Of a stretch of 64,000 nt of DNA, positions 16,690 through 24,560 are shown piece after piece; positions within the stretch are counted from its first letter, which is position 1; every line of letters begins with the position of its first letter. Both the position numbers and the translations under genes were made by a program. Below the pieces are notes generated by a model that had not been told where the DNA came from, ran no database searches, and was given only the letters and a program-made list of their open reading frames with translations. Source of the stretch: an uncultured bacterium (GTDB lineage: Bacteria; Bacillota; Negativicutes; Acidaminococcales; Acidaminococcaceae); contig CAJMQS010000009.1 in NCBI GenBank assembly GCA_905215645.1, forward strand, positions 1 to 64,000, read 5' to 3'.

Positions 16690-17418
16690 TCAGCGGATAA
16701 TCTTGCTCAAGAATTTCTTCACCCGGTCGTTGGTGGGATTCACGAAGAAATGGTCCGGAGTCCCTTCGTCGATGATCTGTCCGTTTTCCATAAACACGAT
16801 CCTATCGGCTACCTGCCGGGCAAACCCCATTTCGTGGGTCACCACCACCATGGTGATGTTCCCCTCTTTGGCCAGCTTGATCATCACGTCCAGCACTTCC
16901 TGGATGGTTTCCGGATCCAGTGCCGAGGTAGGTTCATCGAAAAGGATGATCTTGCTTTCATCGCACAGGGCCCGGGCAATGGCGATCCGCTGCTGCTGCC
17001 CGCCGGATAAGGTGGTGGGATACACATTGGCTTTGTGCCGGAGCCCTACCACTTCCAGATAATGGTAGGCGGTCTTTTCTGCATCCTCCTTGCTCTTGTG
17101 CTTGAGCTTCATGGGTGCCAGGGTCAGGTTCTGGAGCACCGTCATGTGGGGGTAAAGATTGAACTGCTGGAACACCATGGACATGTTGTCCCGGATGATC
17201 TGGGTCCGGTTTTTCCGGGTCAGCTCCGTACCATTGATATACACATGCCCATCCGTAGGTTCTTCCAGGAAATTCATGCACCGGACGGTGGTGGATTTCC
17301 CTGAACCGGACGGCCCGATGATCACCAGTTTTTCCCCTTCCTTCACTTCCAGGTTGACGTCCTTCAATACATGGTTGGTGCCAAAGTATTTGTTGACGTG
17401 TTCGAGTTTGATCATCAT
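16690..17418 (-). CDS. polar amino acid ABC transporter ATP-binding protein
   Basis: This encodes 242 residues from ATG 17418; the frame is open further but AGGGAT precedes this ATG. It is a GlnQ-type ATPase: IIGPSGSGKSTTVRCMNF (Walker A), VFQQFNLYPHMTVL (Q-loop), LSGGQQQRIAIARAL (signature), IILFDEPTSALDPE (Walker B) and VVVTHEMGFARQVADR (H-loop). It powers the importer encoded by the three genes after it. It is the first gene, downstream of the promoter at 17500-17527 with a palindrome across the start of transcription. Confidence 0.95.
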   Translation of the reverse strand: MMIKLEHVNKYFGTNHVLKDVNLEVKEGEKLVIIGPSGSGKSTTVRCMNFLEEPTDGHVYINGTELTRKNRTQIIRDNMSMVFQQFNLYPHMTVLQNLTLAPMKLKHKSKEDAEKTAYHYLEVVGLRHKANVYPTTLSGGQQQRIAIARALCDESKIILFDEPTSALDPETIQEVLDVMIKLAKEGNITMVVVTHEMGFARQVADRIVFMENGQIIDEGTPDHFFVNPTNDRVKKFLSKIIR

Positions 17419-17473
17419 AGCCATCCCTGCTTTCGTTTTATTTGCAATCATTACAGCTTGCTTTGCTTAATAC

Positions 17474-17493
17474 TGTTCGTATTATTTCGAACA
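17474..17493. promoter_or_regulatory. palindromic operator candidate at the amino acid ABC operon start
   Basis: TGTTCG at 17474-17479 and CGAACA at 17488-17493 are a perfect 6-bp inverted repeat with an 8-base spacer. The palindrome lies just downstream of the -10 box on the minus strand, where a bound repressor would block transcription start. No regulator gene is adjacent. Confidence 0.5.
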
Positions 17494-17499
17494 ATTACG

Positions 17500-17527
17500 A
17501 TTATAGCTAAAATATGGTTTGTGTAAA
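17500..17527 (-). promoter_or_regulatory. sigma-70 type promoter of the amino acid ABC operon
   Basis: On the minus strand, TTTACA (17522-17527) and TATAAT (17500-17505) are separated by 16 bases. Transcription should start near 17493 and run into the ATPase gene. Confidence 0.65.
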
Positions 17528-17530
17528 TCG

Positions 17531-17552
17531 GTTCACAAATAGTTCACAAATA
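17531..17552. repeat. tandem 11-bp direct repeat upstream of the -35 box
   Basis: GTTCACAAATA occurs twice in immediate succession (17531-17541, 17542-17552), directly upstream of the amino acid operon's -35 box as read on the minus strand. Eleven bases is one helical turn, so the two copies face the same side of the DNA, as expected for an activator site. Confidence 0.55.
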
Positions 17553-17688
17553 ATTGTCATGAAAACGAGAAAATTGTTACGTTGTTTACTGTATGGGTGG
17601 GATTATTCTGTATACAAAGGGCAAAGCCCCTTGTCCGCGGTCAACGGTCAGCTGCGTTTCCTTTTTGGTTAACCCTTTCCTTATTGTC

Positions 17689-17716
17689 TTGACAAGACTT
17701 CCATTCTGAGTATAAT
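17689..17716 (+). promoter_or_regulatory. sigma-70 promoter of panC
   Basis: TTGACA at 17689-17694 and TATAAT at 17711-17716 are both perfect consensus boxes with a 16-base spacer. Transcription would begin near 17723, about 210 bases before the panC ATG, so the message has a long leader. Confidence 0.75.
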
Positions 17717-17722
17717 AAAGAC

Positions 17723-17931
17723 CCGAATGATGGGACTTCTGGCAGGAGATAAATTTAGGGTTCCATCTATCATAAAGGTTTCCGTTACAGGACTGCGCGC
17801 GGGCCATATCCATGGCCAGGATCCTTTCGGGACCGGAACCAAATACATATCGAAAGACTGGGACGGCAAGGTGCCCCTCTCTCTTATGGGTACTGGATAT
17901 TCCAGGACTTTCACCGAAAGGTGTTGTCATT
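17723..17931 (+). promoter_or_regulatory. long, probably structured 5' leader of panC
   Basis: About 210 bases lie between the promoter and the panC ATG. Parts can fold: ATGATGGGAC near the 5' end can pair with GTTCC...ATCAT downstream, and GGCCAT-ATCC-ATGGCC forms a perfect 6-bp hairpin. No long open frame with its own ribosome site is convincing here. A frame continuous with panC exists, but the real start has AGGTG eight bases upstream. A known pan RNA motif precedes pantothenate genes in some Firmicutes. I cannot confirm a match by eye. Confidence 0.35.
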
Positions 17932-18783
17932 ATGCAACTGTTCCGTACCGTAAAAGATCTGAAGGACTTTGTCCGCACTGTGAAAAAAGAAGGCAAGACC
18001 ATCGGCCTGGTGCCCACCATGGGCGCCCTCCACGAAGGCCATGCCTCCCTGATCAAAGCCGCTGCCCAAGAAAATGACGTAGTCATCGTCAGCGACTTTG
18101 TGAACCCAACCCAATTCGGCCCCAACGAAGATTATGATGCCTATCCCCGGAAGCTGGCCGCAGACGAAAAAGTCGCGGAAGCCGCCGGTGCATCGGCCAT
18201 CTTTGCCCCTTCGCCGGCTGAAATGTATCCCCACAAGGATATGACCTGGGTAGAAGTGACGGGCAATATCACCAAAGTTCTTTGCGGCCGCACACGCCCC
18301 ATCCATTTCCGGGGTGTGGCAACGGTATGCACCAAGCTGTTTAATCTTTCCCAGGCCGATCGGGCCTATTTTGGGCTGAAAGACGCCCAGCAGACGGAAG
18401 TCCTCCGCCGTATGGTGGAAGACCTGTTCATGAACGTAGAACTTCGGATCATGCCCATCGTCCGGGAAGCCGACGGACTGGCCAAAAGTTCCCGGAACGT
18501 ATACCTGTCTCCGGAAGAACGGAAGGCCGCTCTGGTCCTTTTCCGGAGCCTGAAACATGCCAAAGAAGCCTTTGCTGCCGGCCAGCGGGATCCCCAAAAA
18601 TTGGTGAATCAGGTAGCGGAAGAAATCAAGGCCGAACCCATGAGCAACATCGATTATGTGGAAATCTACGGCATGCCCGGGCTGACGGAAGTCTCCGGCC
18701 CCATTACCGGCCGTGTGCTCCTGGCGGTGGCGGTGAAGTTCGGCACCACCCGGCTCATCGACAACGTGGTACTGGAGGGCTGA
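17932..18783 (+). CDS. panC: pantothenate synthetase
   Basis: This encodes 283 residues from ATG 17932, the usual PanC length. It joins pantoate and beta-alanine with ATP to make pantothenate. Motifs: VPTMGALHEGHASLI (HxGH ATP site), FVNPTQFGPNEDYDAYPR, RPIHFRGVATVCTKLFNL (pantoate and ATP contacts), FGLKDAQQTEVLRRM and KSSRNVYLS. panB and panD, which usually accompany it, are absent here. It is followed four bases later by a bile-acid-symporter-family transporter, so imported precursors may feed it. It has its own strong promoter and a long leader. Confidence 0.96.
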   Translation: MQLFRTVKDLKDFVRTVKKEGKTIGLVPTMGALHEGHASLIKAAAQENDVVIVSDFVNPTQFGPNEDYDAYPRKLAADEKVAEAAGASAIFAPSPAEMYPHKDMTWVEVTGNITKVLCGRTRPIHFRGVATVCTKLFNLSQADRAYFGLKDAQQTEVLRRMVEDLFMNVELRIMPIVREADGLAKSSRNVYLSPEERKAALVLFRSLKHAKEAFAAGQRDPQKLVNQVAEEIKAEPMSNIDYVEIYGMPGLTEVSGPITGRVLLAVAVKFGTTRLIDNVVLEG

Positions 18784-18787
18784 CCGG

Positions 18788-19762
18788 ATGGTGGATGCAA
18801 TCGTACGTTTCTGTACCCGGTACATGTCCATCGGGGTGGTGCTCATCGGATTCCTAGGGATTCTGGAGCCTGGGCTCATGAAGCCTCTGGCCCCCCAGAT
18901 ACCCACCTTCCTGGGCATCATCATGTTCGGCATGGGCATGAGCCTGACCCCGGACGACTTCCGGAACGTATTCCGCCAGCCAAAGAACGTGGCCATCGGA
19001 ACTCTGCTCCAATTCACCATCATGCCCGCCGTGGCTTTCGGGCTGATCCACTTGTTCCAGCTCCCTGAGGCCATTGCCATCGGGGTGGTGTTAGTGGGCT
19101 GCTGCCCCGGGGGAACCGCTTCCAATGTAATTTCCTACATTGCCCATGCGGATGTGGCCCTGTCGGTTTCCATGACCATGGTGAACACCCTGCTGGCCCC
19201 CTTTGTGACCCCCTTCCTGGTGTGGCTCATTGCGGGCACCTGGGTAGACATCAACTTTGTTTCCATGATGCTTTCCATTGTGAAGATGGTACTGCTGCCC
19301 CTAATCCTTGGCATCGGGATGAACTACTTCTTCCCCCGCCAGGTCAGCCGGGTCATCCGGGTCATGCCCATGCTCTCCGCCCTGGTAGTAATCCTTACCG
19401 TGGGCTGCGTGGTGTCCATGTCCGGGCGGGCCATTGTGGACAACGGGCTGGTGATCCTCTGTGTGGTGATCCTCCACAATCTGTGCGGGATGCTGCTGGG
19501 CGGATTCTTCGCCCGACGCTTTGGACTGGACAAAGCCCAGTGCCGGGCCATGACCATTGAAGTGGGCATGCAGAATTCCGGACTGGCCTCCACCCTGGCC
19601 CTGATGTACTTCACCGCTGCTGGCGGCATAGCCGGTGCCATCTTCTCCGTGTGGCACAATGTATCCGGCTCCCTTTACGCCTCCTACTGCGTAGGAAAAG
19701 ACGAGGAAGGACAGCCGGAAGAAGAAGCGGGAGAACTGGTGGGAGAAAAGAATAGGAATTAA
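18788..19762 (+). CDS. bile acid:sodium symporter family transporter, possible PanS-type pantoate/ketopantoate carrier
   Basis: This encodes 324 residues with nine or ten membrane helices and the family phrases GMGMSLTPDDFRNVFRQPK, GCCPGGTASNVISYIAHADVALSVSMT (the crossover ion-binding helix) and EVGMQNSGLASTLA. Despite the name, many bacterial members carry organic acids; PanS of Salmonella, in this family, moves ketopantoate. Its position four bases after panC, in an otherwise panB-less unit, makes a pantothenate-precursor role plausible (inference). The last ~25 residues are a charged tail. A terminator follows. Confidence 0.85.
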   Translation: MVDAIVRFCTRYMSIGVVLIGFLGILEPGLMKPLAPQIPTFLGIIMFGMGMSLTPDDFRNVFRQPKNVAIGTLLQFTIMPAVAFGLIHLFQLPEAIAIGVVLVGCCPGGTASNVISYIAHADVALSVSMTMVNTLLAPFVTPFLVWLIAGTWVDINFVSMMLSIVKMVLLPLILGIGMNYFFPRQVSRVIRVMPMLSALVVILTVGCVVSMSGRAIVDNGLVILCVVILHNLCGMLLGGFFARRFGLDKAQCRAMTIEVGMQNSGLASTLALMYFTAAGGIAGAIFSVWHNVSGSLYASYCVGKDEEGQPEEEAGELVGEKNRN

Positions 19763-19771
19763 ATAAAAGAA

Positions 19772-19802
19772 GGGGCTGTTGCGCGTGCAACAGCCCCTTT
19801 TC
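19772..19802. terminator. bidirectional terminator after the PanS-like gene
   Basis: GGGGCTGTTGC and GCAACAGCCCC form a perfect 11-bp stem around GCGT, followed by TTTT on the plus strand and preceded by an AAATAAAAGAA run that serves the minus strand. It lies between two convergent genes whose stops are 38 bases apart. Confidence 0.85.
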
Positions 19803-21045
19803 ACCACCCCTTCGGCAGCATCCCGGCCATGCTCAGGAGGGCGTATATGCCGGAGGACAGGAACACGGCCAGCACCAGGGCCTGGATGGGACGGGAGGCC
19901 AGCCAGCCGCACTGCCAGCAGGGTTCCTGGTCTCCGTTTTTCCGGGCGCTGCGGACCATGAACACCGGCAGCACGGACATGATGATGCCTCCAAAAGTCC
20001 CGGCGCTGAAAATGGCGTTTACAAAGCCCACCAGCCCGCTGCTGGCCAGGAAAATGGGCGGGAGCACGATAAAGGCCAGGCAAAGAGCCCGGCTCCGGAT
20101 ATCCCGTTCCGACCGGAATCCCAGCCGCTCGATGCAGTTGGTGAGGAAACTTTCTGCAATGGCCCAGAAAGAAGTGAGCATAGCGCAGAAGGCAAAGAAA
20201 TTCACCAGCAGATAGAACAGTGGGTTCTCCAGAGCCCGTCCCCAGGAAAGAGAAGCCACCTCTGTGATTTCCTTCCCCGGCAGCATCAGGAATACCGCCA
20301 AGGGTACCAGGGCCAGGATCAGGAAAGAGATCCCCGTCCCCCCCAGGATGGCTGGCACCAGTTTTTCCGGACGGTCCTGGAAACCCCGGGCCAGTTCCGG
20401 CACAATGTACTGGACCGCATAGCAGAACACAGCAATGTTGAACACAGGGATTCCCCAGGTCCAGTGGGCATAGAGGATCTGATCCAGCGGGACCCGGGCC
20501 CGGAGGAAAGACGCCCCCACCAAAAGGACCAGCATGAAGATCATCCCCAGCCCCAGGAACTTTTCCGCCGCCCCGGTGACCTTCAGCCCCAGCCAGACCA
20601 CGGCAGAGGCCCCGATGGAAAACAGCAGGCTGGCCTCTTCCAGGGGCAGCCCCAGGAATGTGCTGATGATCTTCCCGCACCCAGTGATGTAGGCAATCAG
20701 GCTGCAGAAACTGGTGGCTCCCACAGAAAAGAAGATCAGCCAGGAGCCGACCTTCCCTACATATTTTTCCGCCAGCCCGGAAAGCTGCAGAGGCCGTTGG
20801 GTACGCAGGGCGGTTTCCGCCACATAGAGCATGGAAGCCACCGAAAGGAATCCGGCCGCCAAAAGCCAGGTGAGCAGCACCGGCCATCCCGCCTTCCGGC
20901 TGGCATAGGCCAGTCCCAGCACCCCGGATCCGATGGTGGCTCCCACCACCAGCATCACCGCCTCCGTAAAGGTCAGCCGGCGGACTTCCAGAGCCCCCGC
21001 CTCTGCTTCTGCATTTTCAATCCGTCTCGTTTCCGTATATTCCAT
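19801..21045 (-). CDS. amino acid permease, hydroxy/aromatic amino acid type
   Basis: This encodes 414 residues with eleven likely helices. The N-terminal helix carries TFTEAVMLVVGATIGSGVLG, the unwound substrate-binding segment of the APC/AAAP fold, followed by LAYASRKAGWP. This arrangement and the length are typical of TyrP/Mtr/SdaC-like transporters that import tyrosine, tryptophan or serine with protons. A Trp-rich end (CWQCGWLASRP) is unusual. It is a single gene between terminators. The substrate is not determinable from sequence alone. Confidence 0.8.
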   Translation of the reverse strand: MEYTETRRIENAEAEAGALEVRRLTFTEAVMLVVGATIGSGVLGLAYASRKAGWPVLLTWLLAAGFLSVASMLYVAETALRTQRPLQLSGLAEKYVGKVGSWLIFFSVGATSFCSLIAYITGCGKIISTFLGLPLEEASLLFSIGASAVVWLGLKVTGAAEKFLGLGMIFMLVLLVGASFLRARVPLDQILYAHWTWGIPVFNIAVFCYAVQYIVPELARGFQDRPEKLVPAILGGTGISFLILALVPLAVFLMLPGKEITEVASLSWGRALENPLFYLLVNFFAFCAMLTSFWAIAESFLTNCIERLGFRSERDIRSRALCLAFIVLPPIFLASSGLVGFVNAIFSAGTFGGIIMSVLPVFMVRSARKNGDQEPCWQCGWLASRPIQALVLAVFLSSGIYALLSMAGMLPKGW

Positions 21046-21147
21046 GGCTTCTTCTCTCCTTTATGGATTGTCAACTCAGCTGACTTGCACACCGGATTAT
21101 TGTAGCACAACAAAGAAAGAGAGAACAGGCAGGTTAACGGAAAAGGA

Positions 21148-21167
21148 GCTGTTGCGCATGCAACAGC
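21148..21167 (-). terminator. terminator of argC
   Basis: GCTGTTGC and GCAACAGC pair perfectly around GCAT. On the minus strand the stem is followed by TCCTTTTCC. It lies ten bases beyond the argC stop and shares its core with the other hairpins of this family. Confidence 0.7.
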
Positions 21168-21176
21168 CCCCTCTCC

Positions 21177-22103
21177 TCACAGTTCCAGTCCCGTTTCCGG
21201 GTCCAGTCCCATGGCGATATTCATGTTTTCGATGGCCGCGCCGCTGGCCCCTTTGCCCAGATTGTCGAACTGGGCGGATACGGTGAACCGTTCCTCGTTG
21301 CCGCAGATGAAGATCCGCAGAGAATCTTTCCCAGCCAAGGTGTTGGACCCCAGCATCTTGGGCATCTCCTCCGATTGGACTACGGTGATGAAAGCCTGAT
21401 CCTTGAAAAAGTCCGCATACAATTTCCGGATGGCGGCCAGGCTCAGATCCGCCGGCATCCGGAAGCCCGCCGTCACCAGCATCCCGGCATAATAGGGTGC
21501 CACGATGGGCAGGAAGATCGGCGCCTGTTCCAGCCCGGCATATTTCAAGATTTCCGGCAGATGTTTGTGCTGCTGGCCCAAGGCATAGATCCGGGGCGCA
21601 TCCAGTTCCTGATCATGGAGATTTTCATAAGAAGCGATCATCTTCTTGCCCCCGCCGGAATACCCAGTCAAAGAAGTCAGGGTATAGAGTCCGTCCGCCG
21701 GGATCAGCTGGGCCTTCACCAGAGGAGCCAGGACGGCAATGGAGCCGGTGGCATGGCAGCCCGGATTGGCGATCCGGCTACTTTCCTGGATGGCATGGAA
21801 ATAGCTGGGGCCCAGTTCTGGGAACCCGTAAGCCCAGCCCGGGTCGCAGCGGAAAGCCGTAGAGGTGTCGATGATCTTGGTTTCACAGTCTTTGGCAGCT
21901 TCGGCCACTTCCCGGGAAGCCGCATCCGGCAGGCATAGAAAAGCCACATCAGCCTGGTCGATCTTTTCCAGCCGGGCGTCCAGGTTCTTCCGCAGATCGC
22001 TGCTGATGGACAGCAGTTCGATATCCTCCCGCTGCTTCAGGCGCTGAGCCAGACGCAGCCCCGTCGTCCCTTCACCGCCATCGATAAACACTTTAAACAT
22101 CAT
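21177..22103 (-). CDS. argC: N-acetyl-gamma-glutamyl-phosphate reductase, short type
   Basis: This encodes 308 residues from ATG 22103 (GAGGGGTGG upstream). It reduces N-acetylglutamyl phosphate in arginine synthesis with NADPH. Motifs: FIDGGEGTTGLRLAQRL (nucleotide-binding loop), DTSTAFR, ANPGCHATGSI (catalytic Cys) and TGYSGGGKKMI. The protein is about 35 residues shorter than the common form and matches the second ArgC type. No other arg genes are near. A TATAAT box at 22150-22155 (minus strand) could be its -10, but I see no good -35. Confidence 0.93.
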   Translation of the reverse strand: MMFKVFIDGGEGTTGLRLAQRLKQREDIELLSISSDLRKNLDARLEKIDQADVAFLCLPDAASREVAEAAKDCETKIIDTSTAFRCDPGWAYGFPELGPSYFHAIQESSRIANPGCHATGSIAVLAPLVKAQLIPADGLYTLTSLTGYSGGGKKMIASYENLHDQELDAPRIYALGQQHKHLPEILKYAGLEQAPIFLPIVAPYYAGMLVTAGFRMPADLSLAAIRKLYADFFKDQAFITVVQSEEMPKMLGSNTLAGKDSLRIFICGNEERFTVSAQFDNLGKGASGAAIENMNIAMGLDPETGLEL

Positions 22104-22210
22104 GACCACCCCTCATCCTCAGGTATTTTGTAAAATTAGAAGTAGGACCATTATAGCACAGTTGGTGGGAGAGGGACAGATACTTTTTGGGATTTTTGCA
22201 TAAAAATGCA

Positions 22211-22240
22211 AAGAGACTAAGGAACAATTCCTAGCCTCTT
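22211..22240 (-). terminator. terminator of the P-type ATPase gene
   Basis: AAGAG-CTA-GGAA pairs with TTCC-TAG-CTCTT around CAA, with one mismatch and one bulge. On the minus strand it is followed by TTTGCATTTTTATGC. It sits seven bases after the ATPase stop. Confidence 0.6.
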
Positions 22241-22247
22241 CTCATAT

Positions 22248-24158
22248 TTATCCTTTTTTATTGAATAAACAGCGCATGGAATTCAGCACACAGAGGATCA
22301 GCACCCCGGTATCGGCGAAAATGGCAAACCACATGTTGATGAACCCCAGGGCCCCCAGCACCAGGCTGATGCCCTTGATGCCGATAGCGAACACGATGTT
22401 CTGGTACACGATGCCCACGCATTTCCGGGCAATCCGGATGGCTTTGCTGATTTTCAGCGGGTCGTCGTCCATGAGCACCACATCCGCCGCCTCGATGGCC
22501 GCATCGCTGCCCAGGGCTCCCATGGCGATCCCGATATCTGCCAGGGACAGCACGGGAGCGTCGTTGATCCCGTCTCCCACAAAGGCCACTTTTTCCTTGG
22601 GGTCCTTCCGGCGGATCAGGGCTTCCACCTGTTCCACTTTCCCCTGGGGCAGCAGTTCGCTGTGGACTTCGTCGATGCCCAATTCCTTGGCCACTGCTTC
22701 CGCCGTGCGCTTCTCGTCCCCGGTGAGCATGATCACTTTCTTCACCCCGTTTTCTTTCAGGGCCCGGACGGCTTCTTGGGAATGTTCCTTGATCCGGTCG
22801 GCAATCAAGATGTGCCCGTGGTATGACCCGTCGATGGCCACGTGGACCAAGGTCCCCACCATATGGCAGTTCATATAGGGGATGTGGAGCATGTCCATGA
22901 GCTTGGCGTTCCCGGCGGCGACAGTATGGCCGTCTACCTGGGCCACCACCCCTTTGCCTCCGTATTCCTGGATATCCGTCACCCGGTTCCGGTCAATGGG
23001 CTTGCCGTAGGCCCGCTGGAGGCTCTTGCTGATGGGATGGCTGGAAGCACATTCCGCTAGGGCAGCCATTTCCAGCACTTTCTTTTCTTCCAATTTATTG
23101 TGATGGACTGCGGAGACTTCAAACACGCCCTGGGTCAAGGTCCCCGTCTTATCCATCACCACATAGGCGGTATGGGCCAAGGTCTCCATGTAGTTGGAGC
23201 CTTTGATCAAGATTCCCTGCCGGCTGGCCCCGCCGATCCCCGCAAAGAAGCTGAGGGGGATGGACAGCACCAGAGCGCAGGGACAGCTGACCACCAAAAA
23301 CAGCAGGCTCCGGTACAGCCACATATGCCACAGGGGGGCTTCCCCCATGGCCAACCGCACCAGGGGAGGCAATAGGAACAGGGCCAGGGCCGCACTGCAC
23401 ACGGCAGGCGTATAGACCCGGGCGAATTTGGTGATGAACACTTCGGATTTGGCCTTCCGGGAGCTGGCATCTTCCACCAGTTCCAAGATCTTAGAAACGG
23501 TGGATTCCCCAAACTCTTTGGTGGTTTCAATGGTCAGGACTCCGTTCAGGTTGATGCAGCCGCTGATCACTTCATCCCCCGCCCCCACTTCCCGGGGCAG
23601 GCTCTCTCCCGTGAGGGCCGCCGTATCCAGATTGGACCGGCCGTCCACCACCCGTCCGTCGATGGGGACCTTTTCCCCGGGCTGGACGATGATCCGGGTG
23701 CCGATGGCCACTTCGTCCGGATCCACCTGGACCAGTTTCCCATCCTGCTCCACATTGGCGTAGTCCGGGCGGATATCCATGAGTTCACTGATGTTCCGGC
23801 GGCTTTTGCCCACGGCATAGTCTTCGAACAGTTCCCCTACCTGGTAGAACAGCATCACCGCCACCGCTTCCGCATAGTCCCCGTTCTGGTAGATGCCCAG
23901 CCCGAAAGCCCCCAGGCTGGCCACCGCCATCAGGAAGTTCTCATCCAGCACCTGGCCCTTCCGGATGTTCTTCACCGCCTTCAGCAAGATGTCCCAGGAA
24001 ACGATCAGATAAGCGGCCAGATAGGGCAGCAGATGGAAGATCCGGTATTCCAAGGAAACTCCTTCTCCCTTCCAGGCTTCCGGCAGGAACGCCCCGGCCA
24101 CTGTCAGGATGAAAGAAACGGCGATACGTCCGATCATCACTTTGTCTTCTTTTTCCAT
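22248..24158 (-). CDS. heavy-metal P1B-type ATPase without its own HMA domain (Zn/Cd/Co-like)
   Basis: This encodes 636 residues with about eight membrane helices. Motifs in order: TAALTGESLPREV (actuator TGES), VVSCPCALVLS (CPC metal site in helix 6), MDKTGTLTQG (phosphorylation Asp), ASSHPISKSL (HP) and VGDGINDAPVL. The CPC sequence and the following helices fit ZntA/CadA-like exporters of Zn, Cd, Co or Pb; copper is less likely. The protein lacks the usual N-terminal metal-binding domain, which is encoded separately at 24195-24416, 36 bases upstream. GGGGAG precedes the ATG. Confidence 0.93.
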   Translation of the reverse strand: MEKEDKVMIGRIAVSFILTVAGAFLPEAWKGEGVSLEYRIFHLLPYLAAYLIVSWDILLKAVKNIRKGQVLDENFLMAVASLGAFGLGIYQNGDYAEAVAVMLFYQVGELFEDYAVGKSRRNISELMDIRPDYANVEQDGKLVQVDPDEVAIGTRIIVQPGEKVPIDGRVVDGRSNLDTAALTGESLPREVGAGDEVISGCINLNGVLTIETTKEFGESTVSKILELVEDASSRKAKSEVFITKFARVYTPAVCSAALALFLLPPLVRLAMGEAPLWHMWLYRSLLFLVVSCPCALVLSIPLSFFAGIGGASRQGILIKGSNYMETLAHTAYVVMDKTGTLTQGVFEVSAVHHNKLEEKKVLEMAALAECASSHPISKSLQRAYGKPIDRNRVTDIQEYGGKGVVAQVDGHTVAAGNAKLMDMLHIPYMNCHMVGTLVHVAIDGSYHGHILIADRIKEHSQEAVRALKENGVKKVIMLTGDEKRTAEAVAKELGIDEVHSELLPQGKVEQVEALIRRKDPKEKVAFVGDGINDAPVLSLADIGIAMGALGSDAAIEAADVVLMDDDPLKISKAIRIARKCVGIVYQNIVFAIGIKGISLVLGALGFINMWFAIFADTGVLILCVLNSMRCLFNKKG

Positions 24159-24194
24159 GGTGCTCTCCCCTTCCAGCTACGATTCAGCGGCATT

Positions 24195-24416
24195 TTAACA
24201 GTAAATCTTGAAATCATCGTCCAGCTTGGCCACGGCCGCCTGGCATCGGGTCATGACTTCCTGGGGATCCGCGCCCTCTTCAAAGGTCACCTTCAGTTTC
24301 AGCAGCATGAAGTTCAGCACCGCATCCTGGACACCCGGGGTGGCTTTCACCGCAGCTTCCATCTTAGCAGCACAGTTGGCGCAGTCCACATCCACTTTGT
24401 AACTTTTCTTCATCAT
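24195..24416 (-). CDS. stand-alone HMA metal-binding domain partner of the ATPase
   Basis: This encodes 73 residues (two adjacent ATGs, 24416 and 24413; AGGAGG is 4 or 7 bases away). It is an HMA fold with VDCANCAAKMEAAVKATPG, in which CANC replaces the common CxxC of MxCxxC, followed by DAVLNFMLLKLKVTF. The end KLDDDFKIYC has a further Cys. It probably passes metal to the ATPase encoded next, or regulates it. The two open reading frames look like a split form of a one-gene ATPase. There is no frameshift scar, because the two genes have separate ribosome sites. Confidence 0.85.
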   Translation of the reverse strand: MMKKSYKVDVDCANCAAKMEAAVKATPGVQDAVLNFMLLKLKVTFEEGADPQEVMTRCQAAVAKLDDDFKIYC

Positions 24417-24495
24417 AGTCCCTCCTGTATTCCTGATTTATGATTAAAAGAATGTTTAATTGTTTTCTGCTCTATTTATACTACAAACCAAAAAA

Positions 24496-24538
24496 ATAAG
24501 CAAGAGAAAGGAGGATTTTTCTTCTCTCTCTTGCTTAT
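24496..24538 (-). terminator. terminator of feoB
   Basis: ATAAGCAAGAGA at 24496-24507 pairs perfectly (12 bp) with 24527-24538. On the minus strand the stem is followed by TTATTTTTTTGG. It lies 23 bases after the feoB stop and separates feoAB from the HMA/ATPase genes. Confidence 0.85.
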
Positions 24539-24560
24539 GATTCAAAAAGTGTTTATTTGT

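Noticed and set aside
17812..17931. A 40-codon extension of PanC at its N-terminus
   Set aside because: Family length and the AGGTG site both support ATG 17932, and the extension is not PanC-like.
19301..20887. A 528-codon minus-strand frame across the PanS-like and permease genes
   Set aside because: It crosses two convergent real genes and a terminator and is Pro/Gly/His-rich without any domain.
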